Of a stretch of DNA of 64,000 bases, positions 8,548 to 18,109 are shown in pieces (position 1 is the first letter of the stretch; the number at the start of each line of letters is the position of its first letter). The stretch comes from Acidovorax sp. YS12 (GTDB lineage: Bacteria; Pseudomonadota; Gammaproteobacteria; Burkholderiales; Burkholderiaceae_C), in contig CP053915.1 of assembly GCA_021496925.1 (NCBI GenBank), forward strand, positions 4,429,501 through 4,493,500. The letters run 5' to 3'. Both the position numbers and the translations under genes were made by a program. Under the pieces are notes generated by a model that saw nothing but the letters and a program-made list of their open reading frames with translations, ran no database searches and was not told the DNA's origin.

Positions 8548-11500
8548 ATGACTATTGCCAATGTTTGGCGGTCACTCCAGGGCCAGGCCCGGAGGTGGTT
8601 GCCACCCAAGGGGGGCTCGGACCCCGCGTCGGGAGGGGGCGCACACCGCGCCAAGGTGGCGGCCTTGCTGGCCGTGTCGCTGTTCGGGGCGCAGCAGGCG
8701 GCGGCTGCCGATCCTGAGCCGATCTGCAAACCCAGGCTGTACGACATCATCTCCAGCGCCTTCCACCAGTCTGTAGCGCAGATGAACGACGGTAGCTGGA
8801 AAATCTGGGGCGAACGGGGGAACCCGTCAACGATGGCGCATGCTTATTCGCCAGTGGACTTGGTGCTGCCAGAAAGTGCCCCAGGCGTTCGCCCCAAGGC
8901 GCTTTTGGTGACGGTGGCGGGTACCAGCAATGCAGACTCGCAAGACATCGTGCTGGGCAATGACGGTGCTTTCTATGCGTGGGGGAACAACAACGCGGTA
9001 TTGCCTGCCACTTACACCAGTGGCTCGACCACCTTACAGAAGACCACTTTGACGTTGCCTAGTGGGGTTAATGCGGGCGATGTCGAGATGATGATGGCTT
9101 CGTACCATTTCCTCGTCATCGTCACCAGTAAAACATCGGCCACCCAGGGTGCTGCGTTTGTCTTGGTCAATGGTGCCAACGCCAGCTTGTTGGGCGATGG
9201 TTCGAGCAGTGCAGATACCGTGTGGCACCGCGTCAAGACAGGCACCAGTACCGACCTGAAAAATATCATCGCTGTGCGTGCCCACGTCGGCAAAGAGGGT
9301 AACGGCGCAGCCATCGCGCTGACCGAAGAGGCAGATGGCACGCGCAAGCTCTACACATGGGGCAATGGCTCGCGCGTGGCTAATAGCGGCAGTAGTGTCG
9401 CAACCCACAGCTACGCCACCGAATTGACGGCGCCTGGGAGTGCCGCTGGCAAGCCCAAACAGATTGGCGTGACGGGCAGCAATGGCAACACCAACAACAC
9501 AGCTTTCTATGTGCTGTACACCGAAGGGGATCCGAATGCCTTTGCATCGGTCGGTACCCTCTGGTCCATGGGGGAGAACGCTGGTCGCCAGTTAGGAAAC
9601 TTGGACACCACTTCCACCAACACTTGGCAGCAAGTGAAAAAACCTTCAACCTACACGCCGTCGACGGGTATATGGTCGGGCGATGGCGGTGCCATTCCCG
9701 ATGTCCGCATGTTCAGCGTGCAAGAGCACGATGCAGGCGGTAGCTCGACCGGCTCTGGCGCTTTGATCGTGCAAAACGGCGACGTCTATACCTGGGGCTC
9801 CAACAGCGGCGCCATGATTGGCGGCAAAGTAGGCAATGGAAGCAAGGTGGGCAGCGGCGGCAGTGAGGGGGCAACGGATCTATCCAACACGTACACCGCT
9901 GAAGGCGCTACTAGTCTTAACACCGCCATTCGTGGCTACCTGATGGATTTGAGAAAACCGTCAGGTGGAGGCGATACCAGTGCCATGGGCAATATCAAGG
10001 CGCACTATATTGAAATGGGCGGTCACACCACGGCCTTTTTGCCGGTGAAAAAACCGCAGTACTGCTACGTTGGGCACAAGGTCAACGGCAGCATGGGGGA
10101 TGGCGAAAACACTGAAGTTACCCAAAAATGGCAATTCCAGTGCGAAGGCACTGCGGCCATGACGATCTGCGGCTCGGATGCCATCGTTGCCATCGACGAC
10201 GCTTATGCTTCCATTCCTGTGCCCGATGTGGCGCAGGAACTCCCCACCAATGCCTACGCCAACGACGAATGGCAAGGCGAAGCGGCCAACACCAGGCTCG
10301 ACAAAATCACCGGCGAAGTGCTGACCCCCGCCACCTCCATCAATTGGGGGCCGGTGCCGTATCTGGATGTGAGCACGGGCAAGGTCATCGTGCCGCCCGG
10401 TACCCCTCCTGGCGACTACACGATCCGGTACCGTATCAAGGACAAGGACTTTCCTACGACCATTCATGCCGACGCCTCGATCACCGTCAGCATTCTCGGT
10501 ATCAAGGCGATTCCCGATACGGCAACGACCACGATCGGCACCCCGGTAACTACCATCGTCACCAACAACGACACCAGCCCTGGCGGTGAGCCGATCGACA
10601 AAAACAGCGTGACCGTGGTGTCGCAGCCACCCAATGGCACGGTGGTGTGCAAGGGCGACGTGGGTGGCGGCAGCCTGTATGCAGGAGAGTGCAAATACAC
10701 GCCCAACCCCGGCTTCAAGGGCACGGACACTTACACCTACAAGGTGTGCAATAGCAAAACGCCTACGCCTGAGTGCGACACCACCACCGTCACGGTGGCC
10801 GTGGGTGAGCCGCCGACCGTGGTGGCGTACCCCGACTCTGGCATCACGTCCAAAGGCGTGCCGCTGAAAACCCCGGTGCTGGCCAACGATGTGGCCGTCG
10901 GCGGCAAGCTTGATCCGGCCACGGTGGACTTGGTGGGCCCAGCCCCTGCGGGTACCTCGGTGGTGTGTGGCGCGGGGTATTGCACCTTGACCTCCAACAC
11001 GGCAGGCACCTACGTCTATACCTACAAAGTGTGCATGGAGGCCCCCAATGCCAGCCAATGCGCCCAGACCCAGGTGACGGTGACCGTGGCGGGCGATTCA
11101 GGTACGCCAGGCGTGCCCGTGCCCACGATTTCTGCCGGGCCGGACTTTGCGACCACCCCGAAAAATACGCTCGTTACCACCACGGTGGTGCAAAACGACA
11201 ACGCCGTGGGCGGGACCGTGGATCCGAATTCGGTAACCAAGGCCTCGGACCCGGCCCATGGCCAGGTGACCTGCAGCGCCGGCAAGTGCAGCTACATGCC
11301 TGAGACCAACTTCGTCGGCACGGATACCTATACCTACCAAGTGTGCCTGGTCAGCCCGAACACGACCTGCACCACCACCACGGTGACGGTGAAGGTGGGT
11401 GACCCGGCGATTACCGCGAAGGACGACATGGCCCAGGTGCCCCCCGGCGGTACGGTGAAAACCCCGGTGCTGGAAAACGACAAGCCGGAGGGCGGCGAGC

Positions 11501-13920
11501 TGGACCCGGACAGCGTCAAGGTTATCACCCCGCCTGCCAAGGGCACGGCTGTGCCGAACCCGGATGGAACCGTGACCTATACCCCTGCTCCCGGCTTCGA
11601 CGGCACGGATGAGTACACCTACCAAGTGTGCTTGAAGAACCCCAAGGAGGCATGTTCGACGGCGAAGGTTTCGATCACCGATGCCAAGCCCGACGTGTTT
11701 GCCCTGATCCAGATGCCCGAAAAGGCCAACCCGGGCACCCAGGTGACGGCGTTGCTGACCTTCGGCAACCAGGGCCAGCAGCCTGCCGGCGAGGTGACCT
11801 ACAAGGTGACGGGCCTGCCCCAGGGCCTGGGCACGGTGGACTGCACCGGCGCCACCTGCACCTACGACAGCGCCACGCAGACGGTGACCATCACCGGCCT
11901 GCCCACCACGCTGGCGTCCGCTCAGACCCAGGAGGTGCAACTGCGCTGGACGGTGCCTGCAGATGCCGCCGATGCGGCCTCCTATACGCTGACGGCCAAG
12001 ATTGCCACCACCACGGCGGGCAATCCCACCGGTAACGACCAGGACTCGGCAGCATTGACGGTGCAAAAGGCGCCCGCGCTGACGACGACCGAAGTCACCA
12101 CGACTGTGCAGGTACCCCCTACCGCCGAAACGGGCAAGCCCGTGAACGGCACGGTGAAGTACCTGAACACCGGCAGCGTGGATGCCACCGGCATGACCTA
12201 CAAGGTGCAACTGTCCACGGGGACGCCGGTGGTCAAGTACAAGGGCGTGGCCTGCACGGTGGACCCGGGCACGGGGGCGCTGAGCGGCTGCGGCCTGCCG
12301 GCCACGCTGGGCAAGGGTGAAAGCCTGGAACTGGACGTGGTCTATACCGCGCCCACGGCCGGCGACACGCTGACGCTGACCAGCACCGTGGCGGCCAGCA
12401 ACGACACCGACATGACCAACAACCAGGCCTCTGGCCCCACCAAGGCGCTGCCTGCGATGCCCGCGCCCACGCCTGACGTGACCGTGTCGGTGGCCCCGCC
12501 GCCCACGGCGGTGCCCGGCGCTATGGTGGAAGTGCCCGTGACTTTCGAGAACCTGGGCCCGGCCACCGCGGAAGACGTGGTCTACAAGGTGACGCTGCCT
12601 TCGAGCCTGACGGACGTGTCGTGCACGCCCGCGACGTGTACCTACAACCCGGCCACGGGTGAGGTGACGGTGGCTGGCCTGCCCCCGACGCTGCCTCCAG
12701 GCGGCAAGACCAAGCTGACGCTGACCTACAAGGCGCCCAGCAGCGGCAAGGTGAAAACCAAAGCCCGTGTGGACACCGAGGGCGAGCCCGATGCCAACAA
12801 GCCCAACAACACGGCCGAGGCGGAAACCCGCATCGTGGTGCCGGGCAACCTGACGGTGACCAAGACCGTGTACGAAGACACGACTCCTGGCAAGACCGAC
12901 ACGGGCGGCTCGTGCGGCAACCCCGCCATTGCCAAGTCCGAGCTGCTTATCGTGGAGAAGAACCCCACGGCGCACACCCTGGTCTGGTGCTTCGAGGTGA
13001 AGAACAACGGCACCGAGTACCTGGGCACGCCAGCGTGGGACGACCCGAAGCTGCCGGCAGGCACCGTGTTCACGCCCAAGGCGGGTACGACCCTGCCGCT
13101 GGCGCCTGGCGCCACGGGCACCTGGTACGCCAAGTCGGTGCATGACAAGAGCGTGCTGAACACCGCGATGCTGACCATGCCCGTGACCGACGGCGGCGGC
13201 ACGCCCGTTCCGGATACGCCCCCCGCGACCGGCACCACGACCAGCACGACCACCTTCGGCATGATCTACGACCCGCCGTTCGGCGTGAAAGTGGGCAACG
13301 TGAACGGCACCAACACGATCCGCTGGACCATGGTGTGGGTGAACGACAACGTGGTGCCCGCCAGCAACGTGACCGTGTCCGACGAGGTCAAGGCGCCCAT
13401 GACGTACCTCAACGACGGTACGCTGGCGTGCGTCCCCGAAGGGACGACGACGGTGGTGTCGTGCACCTACGACGCGGCCACCAAGCGGGTGATCGCGGTG
13501 GCGAACTTCGGCGCGGACTTCGGGGAAACCGTAGCCACGGCGAAGAACCGCCTGTTCATTGCCTTCAACGTGTCGATTCCCGCAGGCGGGAGCAGCTACG
13601 AGAACCAGGGCGATGCATCGTGGACGCCGCCGGGCGCGCTGCCTGGCGATCCGCCCCTGACGAGCAAGACCACCTATGTCCCGGGGGTGAGCATCACCCC
13701 GGTGACGCCGGGTGGCGGCGTGCCCACGGTCACGGTGCCGCCGGGTGCTGGTGGACATCCGGCGGATCCGGGCGCCGTGGCCCCGACGCCGGTGGCGCCT
13801 CCGGCTCCGGCGCCCACGACGCCGAAGTCGATCCCGGTCGATAACCCGCTGGCACTGCTGGTGGCCGCACTGGGCATCATGGGCCTGATGGCCCGCCAGG
13901 GCCGCCGGGCACGGCGCTAA
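8548..13920 (+). CDS. Giant secreted repeat protein (RCC1-like, cadherin-like and DUF11-like regions, C-terminal anchor)
   Basis: Predicted surface or exported protein of 1790 residues. ATG at 8548 has AAGGAG 5 bases upstream. A long N-region ends in a signal-type core (VAALLAVSLFGAQQAAA). Residues about 60-490 hold degenerate RCC1-like blades (GSWKIWGERGN, GAFYAWGNNN, RKLYTWGNGS, GDVYTWGSNSG). About 540-1040 hold cadherin-like/Big repeats, each with a 'NDxxxGGxxDPxSV' turn and ending 'GTDTYTYKVC'. About 1045-1430 hold three DUF11-like repeats, and another DUF11-like stretch follows to about 1700. The C-terminus is a proline/alanine linker, SIPVDNP, one hydrophobic helix and RQGRRARR, a protein-sorting layout like IPTL-CTERM but lacking the IPTLSEW wording. 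Cysteine pairs recur in each repeat. Likely adhesin or envelope protein; the ligand is unknown. Confidence 0.85.
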   Translation: MTIANVWRSLQGQARRWLPPKGGSDPASGGGAHRAKVAALLAVSLFGAQQAAAADPEPICKPRLYDIISSAFHQSVAQMNDGSWKIWGERGNPSTMAHAYSPVDLVLPESAPGVRPKALLVTVAGTSNADSQDIVLGNDGAFYAWGNNNAVLPATYTSGSTTLQKTTLTLPSGVNAGDVEMMMASYHFLVIVTSKTSATQGAAFVLVNGANASLLGDGSSSADTVWHRVKTGTSTDLKNIIAVRAHVGKEGNGAAIALTEEADGTRKLYTWGNGSRVANSGSSVATHSYATELTAPGSAAGKPKQIGVTGSNGNTNNTAFYVLYTEGDPNAFASVGTLWSMGENAGRQLGNLDTTSTNTWQQVKKPSTYTPSTGIWSGDGGAIPDVRMFSVQEHDAGGSSTGSGALIVQNGDVYTWGSNSGAMIGGKVGNGSKVGSGGSEGATDLSNTYTAEGATSLNTAIRGYLMDLRKPSGGGDTSAMGNIKAHYIEMGGHTTAFLPVKKPQYCYVGHKVNGSMGDGENTEVTQKWQFQCEGTAAMTICGSDAIVAIDDAYASIPVPDVAQELPTNAYANDEWQGEAANTRLDKITGEVLTPATSINWGPVPYLDVSTGKVIVPPGTPPGDYTIRYRIKDKDFPTTIHADASITVSILGIKAIPDTATTTIGTPVTTIVTNNDTSPGGEPIDKNSVTVVSQPPNGTVVCKGDVGGGSLYAGECKYTPNPGFKGTDTYTYKVCNSKTPTPECDTTTVTVAVGEPPTVVAYPDSGITSKGVPLKTPVLANDVAVGGKLDPATVDLVGPAPAGTSVVCGAGYCTLTSNTAGTYVYTYKVCMEAPNASQCAQTQVTVTVAGDSGTPGVPVPTISAGPDFATTPKNTLVTTTVVQNDNAVGGTVDPNSVTKASDPAHGQVTCSAGKCSYMPETNFVGTDTYTYQVCLVSPNTTCTTTTVTVKVGDPAITAKDDMAQVPPGGTVKTPVLENDKPEGGELDPDSVKVITPPAKGTAVPNPDGTVTYTPAPGFDGTDEYTYQVCLKNPKEACSTAKVSITDAKPDVFALIQMPEKANPGTQVTALLTFGNQGQQPAGEVTYKVTGLPQGLGTVDCTGATCTYDSATQTVTITGLPTTLASAQTQEVQLRWTVPADAADAASYTLTAKIATTTAGNPTGNDQDSAALTVQKAPALTTTEVTTTVQVPPTAETGKPVNGTVKYLNTGSVDATGMTYKVQLSTGTPVVKYKGVACTVDPGTGALSGCGLPATLGKGESLELDVVYTAPTAGDTLTLTSTVAASNDTDMTNNQASGPTKALPAMPAPTPDVTVSVAPPPTAVPGAMVEVPVTFENLGPATAEDVVYKVTLPSSLTDVSCTPATCTYNPATGEVTVAGLPPTLPPGGKTKLTLTYKAPSSGKVKTKARVDTEGEPDANKPNNTAEAETRIVVPGNLTVTKTVYEDTTPGKTDTGGSCGNPAIAKSELLIVEKNPTAHTLVWCFEVKNNGTEYLGTPAWDDPKLPAGTVFTPKAGTTLPLAPGATGTWYAKSVHDKSVLNTAMLTMPVTDGGGTPVPDTPPATGTTTSTTTFGMIYDPPFGVKVGNVNGTNTIRWTMVWVNDNVVPASNVTVSDEVKAPMTYLNDGTLACVPEGTTTVVSCTYDAATKRVIAVANFGADFGETVATAKNRLFIAFNVSIPAGGSSYENQGDASWTPPGALPGDPPLTSKTTYVPGVSITPVTPGGGVPTVTVPPGAGGHPADPGAVAPTPVAPPAPAPTTPKSIPVDNPLALLVAALGIMGLMARQGRRARR

Positions 13921-13930
13921 GCCTTCGCTG

Positions 13931-13998
13931 CAGGCCATGAAGATGGCCTGCCGACGGTGAAAAGCCAGCGATGCGCTTGCCGCGCATCGCTGGCTTTT
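13931..13998 (+). terminator. Terminator of the giant surface-protein gene
   Basis: Two stacked hairpins: CAGGCCAT/ATGGCCTG (13931-13950), then AAAAGCCAGCGATGCGC/GCGCATCGCTGGCTTTT (13960-13998) ending in TTTTTT. Confidence 0.9.
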
Positions 13999-14042
13999 TT
14001 ATGCATGGCGCTTTCCTGAGGTGATGGGAAAGTATCCAGGGC

Positions 14043-14090
14043 CAAAAACAAAACCCCACATGCACACAGGCATGTGGGGTTTTGTTTTGT
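14043..14090. terminator. Bidirectional terminator between surface protein and DUF937 genes
   Basis: Near-perfect inverted repeat AAACAAAACCCCACATGC / GCATGTGGGGTTTTGTTT with loop ACACAG. T-rich on both strands; it ends the minus-strand DUF937 transcript. Confidence 0.85.
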
Positions 14091-14134
14091 ACCGTGCGCG
14101 TGCCAGGAGCGTTAAGGTCTCCGGCAAGCGCTTC

Positions 14135-14797
14135 TCAGCGCCGCCCGCCCAGCAGGCTGGCGCCGAGCTTGAGTAGGTCGCCCGCGTCGAGCTTGCCGTC
14201 GCCGTTCTGGTCCAGCAGGCTGCCCAGCAGCCCGCCGCCCAGGCCGCCCTGCTGCCGTACGTGCGCGTGTTCCTGCCCCAGCGTCTGGCCCAGGGCGGAG
14301 GCGTCCATGTTGCCGGCCTTCACGCGGTTGGCCAGGTAGGCCATGACCATGGGGGCGAGCATGGCCAGTAACTGGCCCGCGCTGTTGCCCAGGCCGGTGG
14401 CCTGGCCGAGCTGGCTTTCGGCCTGCTGGCGGTTGCCGCCCAGGATGTGCCCCAGGATGGCCGCGCCGTCACCCAGTCCGCCTCCCAGGCCGCCGCCAGC
14501 GCCCCGGCCTGGCGCCGCGCCTGCGCCGCCCAGCACGGCGCCGAGCAGGTCGCCCAGCCCGCCCAGCCCTTGCGGCGTGGCCTGGCCGTGGTCGCGTTCC
14601 AGGGCGTTGAACAGCGCTGCTGCGCCTTGCGGCTGGGCTGTGTTCTGGCCCAGCGCGCCCAGCAGCAGCGGCAGCGCGGCGCCGACGGCGGACTGGATCT
14701 GCTGGCTGTTGGCGCCCAGTTGCTGCGCCATTTGCTGCATGGGGGCGCCCTGGAGCTGGGCCATCAGCTCATCGGCCATGGATTGCGGTGCGGTCAT
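14135..14797 (-). CDS. DUF937 protein
   Basis: A 220-residue DUF937-family protein of unknown function. The N-terminal helix-rich part (MADELMAQLQGAPMQQMAQQLG) is followed by glycine-rich tracts (RGAGGGLGGGLGDG) typical of the family. Near the C-terminus is a single EF-hand-like loop, DQNGDGKLDAGDLL, followed by LKLGASLLGGRR; a calcium-type loop appended to DUF937 is seen in other proteobacterial members. ATG at 14797 has AGAGGA nine bases upstream. It stands alone between two terminators. No signal peptide is visible, so a cytoplasmic location is likely. Confidence 0.85.
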   Translation of the reverse strand: MTAPQSMADELMAQLQGAPMQQMAQQLGANSQQIQSAVGAALPLLLGALGQNTAQPQGAAALFNALERDHGQATPQGLGGLGDLLGAVLGGAGAAPGRGAGGGLGGGLGDGAAILGHILGGNRQQAESQLGQATGLGNSAGQLLAMLAPMVMAYLANRVKAGNMDASALGQTLGQEHAHVRQQGGLGGGLLGSLLDQNGDGKLDAGDLLKLGASLLGGRR

Positions 14798-14945
14798 TGG
14801 TGTGTCCTCTTGCGGCGGCGCGCCAACGTGCCGGGGCACCGTGCCCCGCCGCCGCGCCGGATGGAAGCAGTATGCCCGCGCGGGCGGTGGGGCATGCCTG
14901 GGCGCGGAGGGATGGGTGACAGTTCTTCACATTGCCGCTCCAAGG

Positions 14946-14984
14946 AAAAAGCCCCGCAGGCACCGGGCCTGCGGGGCTTTTCTA
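14946..14984 (-). terminator. Terminator after pimD
   Basis: AAAGCCCCGCAGGC / GCCTGCGGGGCTTT with loop ACCGG (14948-14980); the minus strand then reads TTTTTCC. It lies 20 bp beyond the pimD stop. Confidence 0.88.
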
Positions 14985-15001
14985 AGGGAGGGCGGGGGGC
15001 T

Positions 15002-16117
15002 TCAGGCGAACACGCCCGCCGTGTCCTGCATGCGGGCCGATACCTCGCCCAGGTGGTGCAGCGTGTCGCCCCAGGCCATTTCGAGCTGGGTCAGCGTCTT
15101 GAAGTAGTGGCTGCCGATGTATTCGTCGGTCACGCCGATGCCGCCGTGCATCTGCACCGACTGCTGGCCCACGAAGCGCATGGACTGGCCCAGCTGCACC
15201 TTGGCCTGCGCCAGGGCGCGGCGGCGTTCCGGCGCGGGCGCGCCGAGCTTGAGGCTGGCGTAGTAGCTCATGGAGCGGGCCAGCTCCAGCTGCATCTTCA
15301 CGTCGGCCGCGCGGTGGCGCAGGGCCTGGAAGCTGGCGATCGGCACGCCGAACTGCTTGCGCTGGTTCAGGTAGTCGAAGGTGAGGGCGGCGGTCTGGTC
15401 CATCACGCCCACGGCATAGGCACAGGCGCAGGCGATGCCGGTGTCCACGGCCAGCTCCAGCGCGGCCAGACCGTCGGCAGTGAGCAGCGTGGCAGGGGCG
15501 TTGTCCAGCACCAGCTCGGCGGCGCGGCTGCCGTCCTGCGTGCCGTAGCCGCGCGCGGCCACGCCGGAGGCGGCGCGCTCCACGAGGAACAGGGCGATGC
15601 GGCCGTCCAACTGGGCGGGCACGATGAAGGCATCGGCCTGGTCCCCCGCGGGTACTATGCTTTTGCTAGCTGTCAGCGCATGCCCCGTGGGCGTTTGGAC
15701 CGCTTTTGCCTCGCAAACGTCAAGGCGGTAGCGTGCCTTGCGCTCCTGGTGCGCGAGCACCACCAGCGCCTCGCCGCTGGCGATGCGCGGCAGCCACGCG
15801 GCCTGCACCGCCTCGGGGGCGTGGCGCGACAGCACGCTGGTGGCGACCAAGGTCTGCGCCAGCGGCTCCAGCACGATGCCGCGGCCGAGCTCCTCCATGG
15901 CCACCATGGCGTCGATGGCACCCTGGCCCAGGCCGCCGTGGGCTTCGGGCACGGTGAGGGCCGTCAGGCCCAGCTCGGCCAGTTCGCCGTAGGCGGTGCG
16001 GTCGAAGCCGCCGGCCGCGACGATGGCGCGGCGGCGCTCGAAGCTGTAGCCCTTGTCCACCCACTTGCGCACGGCGTCGCGCAGGGACTGCTGGTCGTCG
16101 GAAAAATCGAAATCCAT
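15002..16117 (-). CDS. pimD: Pimeloyl-CoA dehydrogenase, small subunit
   Basis: Acyl-CoA dehydrogenase-fold flavoprotein subunit of 371 residues. It matches the PimD type: MDFDFSDDQQSLRDAVRKWV, GLGQGAIDAMVAMEELGRG, MDQTAALTFDYLNQRKQFG and MHGGIGVTDEYIGSHYFK. With PimC it is thought to oxidise dicarboxylyl-CoA esters such as pimeloyl-CoA (dicarboxylate or aromatic-ring degradation). ATG at 16117 has GAGGAG upstream; the gene starts 19 bp after pimC. Unusual: the stretch encoding TASKSIVPAG (15654-15710) derives from a copy of the dispersed palindrome, carried in frame in a loop before ADAFIVPAQ. Confidence 0.9.
   Translation of the reverse strand: MDFDFSDDQQSLRDAVRKWVDKGYSFERRRAIVAAGGFDRTAYGELAELGLTALTVPEAHGGLGQGAIDAMVAMEELGRGIVLEPLAQTLVATSVLSRHAPEAVQAAWLPRIASGEALVVLAHQERKARYRLDVCEAKAVQTPTGHALTASKSIVPAGDQADAFIVPAQLDGRIALFLVERAASGVAARGYGTQDGSRAAELVLDNAPATLLTADGLAALELAVDTGIACACAYAVGVMDQTAALTFDYLNQRKQFGVPIASFQALRHRAADVKMQLELARSMSYYASLKLGAPAPERRRALAQAKVQLGQSMRFVGQQSVQMHGGIGVTDEYIGSHYFKTLTQLEMAWGDTLHHLGEVSARMQDTAGVFA
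15654..15710. repeat. Dispersed palindromic repeat, copy 3, in frame within pimD
   Basis: TACTATGCTTTTGCTAGCTGTCAGCGC, a short loop, then GGGCGTTTGGACCGCTTTTG. The arms align with TAGCTGCTAGCGC and GCGCTAGAGGCCATTTTG. It is partly eroded but keeps the pimD frame open. Confidence 0.6.
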
Positions 16118-16136
16118 GTCTTGTCTCCTCGGGGCC

Positions 16137-17318
16137 TCAGCCCAGCACGGTTTGGGCGACGATGTTGCGCTGCACTTCGTTGCTGCCGCCGTAGATGGTG
16201 GTCTTGCGCAGGTTGAAGTAGGTCGATGCGAGCGGCGCGTTGCCGGCCTCGCCGCCGGGGAAGTCGCCTTGCCAGCCGGCTTCCATGGCTTCCTCGATGA
16301 AGGGCAGGGCGAACGGGCCGGCGGCCAGCATCATCAGCTCGGCGTAGCGCTGCTGGATCTCGCTGCCCTTGATCTTCAAGAGGCCGGCGATGTCGAGCGA
16401 GTTCTTGCCGCTCTTCTCGTTCGACAGCACGCGCAGCACCATCATCTCCAGCGCCACCACGTCCACTTCGAGCAGCGCGATCTGGTCACGGAAACGCTGG
16501 TCGTCCCACAGGCCCTCGGCCTTGGCGATGCGCTTCAGGCGCTCCAGCTCGCGCTTGCTGCGGTTCACGTCGGCGATGTTGGTGCGCTCGTGGCTCAGCA
16601 GGTGCTTGGCGTAGGTCCAGCCCTTGTTCTCCTCGCCGATGAGGTTCTCGGCGGGCACCTCGACGTTGTCGAAGAACACCTCGTTGACCTCGCACTCGCC
16701 GTCGAGCAGCTTGATCGGGCGCACCGTCACGCCGGGGCTCTTCATGTCGAGCAGCAGGAAGGAGATGCCGGTCTGCGGCTTGCCCTCGTTGCTGGTGCGC
16801 ACCAGGTTGAACATCCAGTCGCCGTACTGGCCCAGCGTGGTCCAGGTCTTCTGGCCGTTGACGATGTACTTGTCGCCCACGCGCTCGGCGCGGGTCTTGA
16901 CGCTGGCCAGGTCCGAGCCCGAGCCCGGTTCGCTATAGCCCTGGCTCCACCACACCTCGCCGCTGGCGATGCCGGGCAGGAAGCGCTGCTGCTGCGCGGG
17001 CGTGCCGTAGGCCATGATGACCGGCGCCACCATCACCGGGCCGAAGGGGACGATGCGCGGCGCGCCGGCGAGCGCGCATTCTTCCTCGAACAGGTGCTTC
17101 TGCACGGCGGTCCAGCCGGGGCCGCCGAACTGCTTGGGCCAGCCAAAAGCCAGCCAGCCCTTCTTGCCAAGAATCCTGGCCCAGCCCTGCATGTCCTCGC
17201 GCGTCAGGCGCAGGGCGTTGTGGACTTTGTGGGAAATGTGCGCGGGCAAATTGGCGCGCACCCAGGTGCGTACCTCTTCGCGGAACGCTTGCTCTTCGGG
17301 GGTGAATGCGAGATCCAT
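16137..17318 (-). CDS. pimC: Pimeloyl-CoA dehydrogenase, large subunit
   Basis: Acyl-CoA dehydrogenase of 393 residues, matching the PimC large-subunit type: MDLAFTPEEQAFREEVR at the N-terminus, the flavin/substrate segment SQGYSEPGSGSDLAS, the adenine-region NGQKTWTT, and the C-terminal YGGSNEVQRNIVAQ. It acts with PimD in beta-oxidation-like desaturation of dicarboxylyl-CoA. ATG at 17318 has AGGAGA eight bases upstream. It is the first gene of the pimC-pimD operon; no acyl-CoA ligase or thiolase lies alongside, so the pathway must be completed elsewhere in the genome. Confidence 0.92.
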   Translation of the reverse strand: MDLAFTPEEQAFREEVRTWVRANLPAHISHKVHNALRLTREDMQGWARILGKKGWLAFGWPKQFGGPGWTAVQKHLFEEECALAGAPRIVPFGPVMVAPVIMAYGTPAQQQRFLPGIASGEVWWSQGYSEPGSGSDLASVKTRAERVGDKYIVNGQKTWTTLGQYGDWMFNLVRTSNEGKPQTGISFLLLDMKSPGVTVRPIKLLDGECEVNEVFFDNVEVPAENLIGEENKGWTYAKHLLSHERTNIADVNRSKRELERLKRIAKAEGLWDDQRFRDQIALLEVDVVALEMMVLRVLSNEKSGKNSLDIAGLLKIKGSEIQQRYAELMMLAAGPFALPFIEEAMEAGWQGDFPGGEAGNAPLASTYFNLRKTTIYGGSNEVQRNIVAQTVLG

Positions 17319-17363
17319 GCGTATGTCTCCTGTGAGGCGGTATTTGTAGCACGGTCGTTCGTT

Positions 17364-18089
17364 TTATTCCTGTCCGGGTGGCGACATGGGGGCATCAATG
17401 CCTGATCCCGTGCCTGGTTCCGTGTCCGGCTCCACGCCCAGTTCCGCGCACAGGCGGCGCACCGTGGCCTGCAGGGCGGCCACTTCGGCTTCCAGCGCTT
17501 CCACGCGCGCCTGCAGGGCGCCGCTGGCCGGGGCCCCGGGGCTGGTGGCGGCCTGCAGCGCCTCCATGTCCACCGGGCCGCACAGCAGGTGCGCCCAGCG
17601 CGGCTCGCGCGCGCCGGGCGCGCGCGGCAGCAGCACCACGAGCGGGCCGCCTTTCTCGTCGCTGCGCTCTTGCAGCTCGTCGAGAAAGGCCTCGACCGAG
17701 GAAATGTCGGCGAAGCGGTGCCAGCGCTCGGCGTTGATGCGCAGCTCGCCTGCCGTCTGCGGGCCGCGCAGCATCAGCAGGCCCAGCAGCACGGCCGACT
17801 GGTCGGGCACGCCCACGCCGCGCGGAAAGTTGTGCTCCCAGCGCGTGGCGCGCTGGCTGCTGATCTCCACCGCCAGCGCCATGCGGCGCAGCCCTTCCAG
17901 CGCCTCCTGGGCTTCGCCGTCGGTGACCTGCATCACCGGGTCGCGGCTGGTTTTCTGGTTGCAGCCGGTCACCAGCGCGTTGAGCGTGAGCGGGTAGCTG
18001 TCGGGCACGGTGCGCGCCTTTTCGAGCAGCGTGGCGAGCACGCGGGCCTGCGCGGGGGTGAGGGGCTGTTGGCGGGGATCGAAGGGCAT
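17364..18089 (-). CDS. YceH/DUF480 family protein
   Basis: A 241-residue DUF480 protein: two winged-helix units covering residues about 10-180 (LTPAQARVLATLLEKARTVPDSYPLTLNALVTGCNQKTSRDPV and the GPQTAGELRINAERWHRF segment), then a C-terminal coiled coil (ALQARVEALEAEVAALQATVRRL). The family is conserved in proteobacteria but has no firm function; the fold suggests DNA or protein binding. It diverges from purN with only 20 bp between the start codons, so promoters must overlap coding sequence. Confidence 0.88.
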   Translation of the reverse strand: MPFDPRQQPLTPAQARVLATLLEKARTVPDSYPLTLNALVTGCNQKTSRDPVMQVTDGEAQEALEGLRRMALAVEISSQRATRWEHNFPRGVGVPDQSAVLLGLLMLRGPQTAGELRINAERWHRFADISSVEAFLDELQERSDEKGGPLVVLLPRAPGAREPRWAHLLCGPVDMEALQAATSPGAPASGALQARVEALEAEVAALQATVRRLCAELGVEPDTEPGTGSGIDAPMSPPGQE

Positions 18090-18109
18090 GGCGGGATAAT
18101 CCGGAGCAA

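Noticed and set aside
11098..13938. Open frame of 946 codons on the minus strand
   Set aside because: Antisense to the giant surface-protein gene; Arg/His/Gly-rich composition and no domain.
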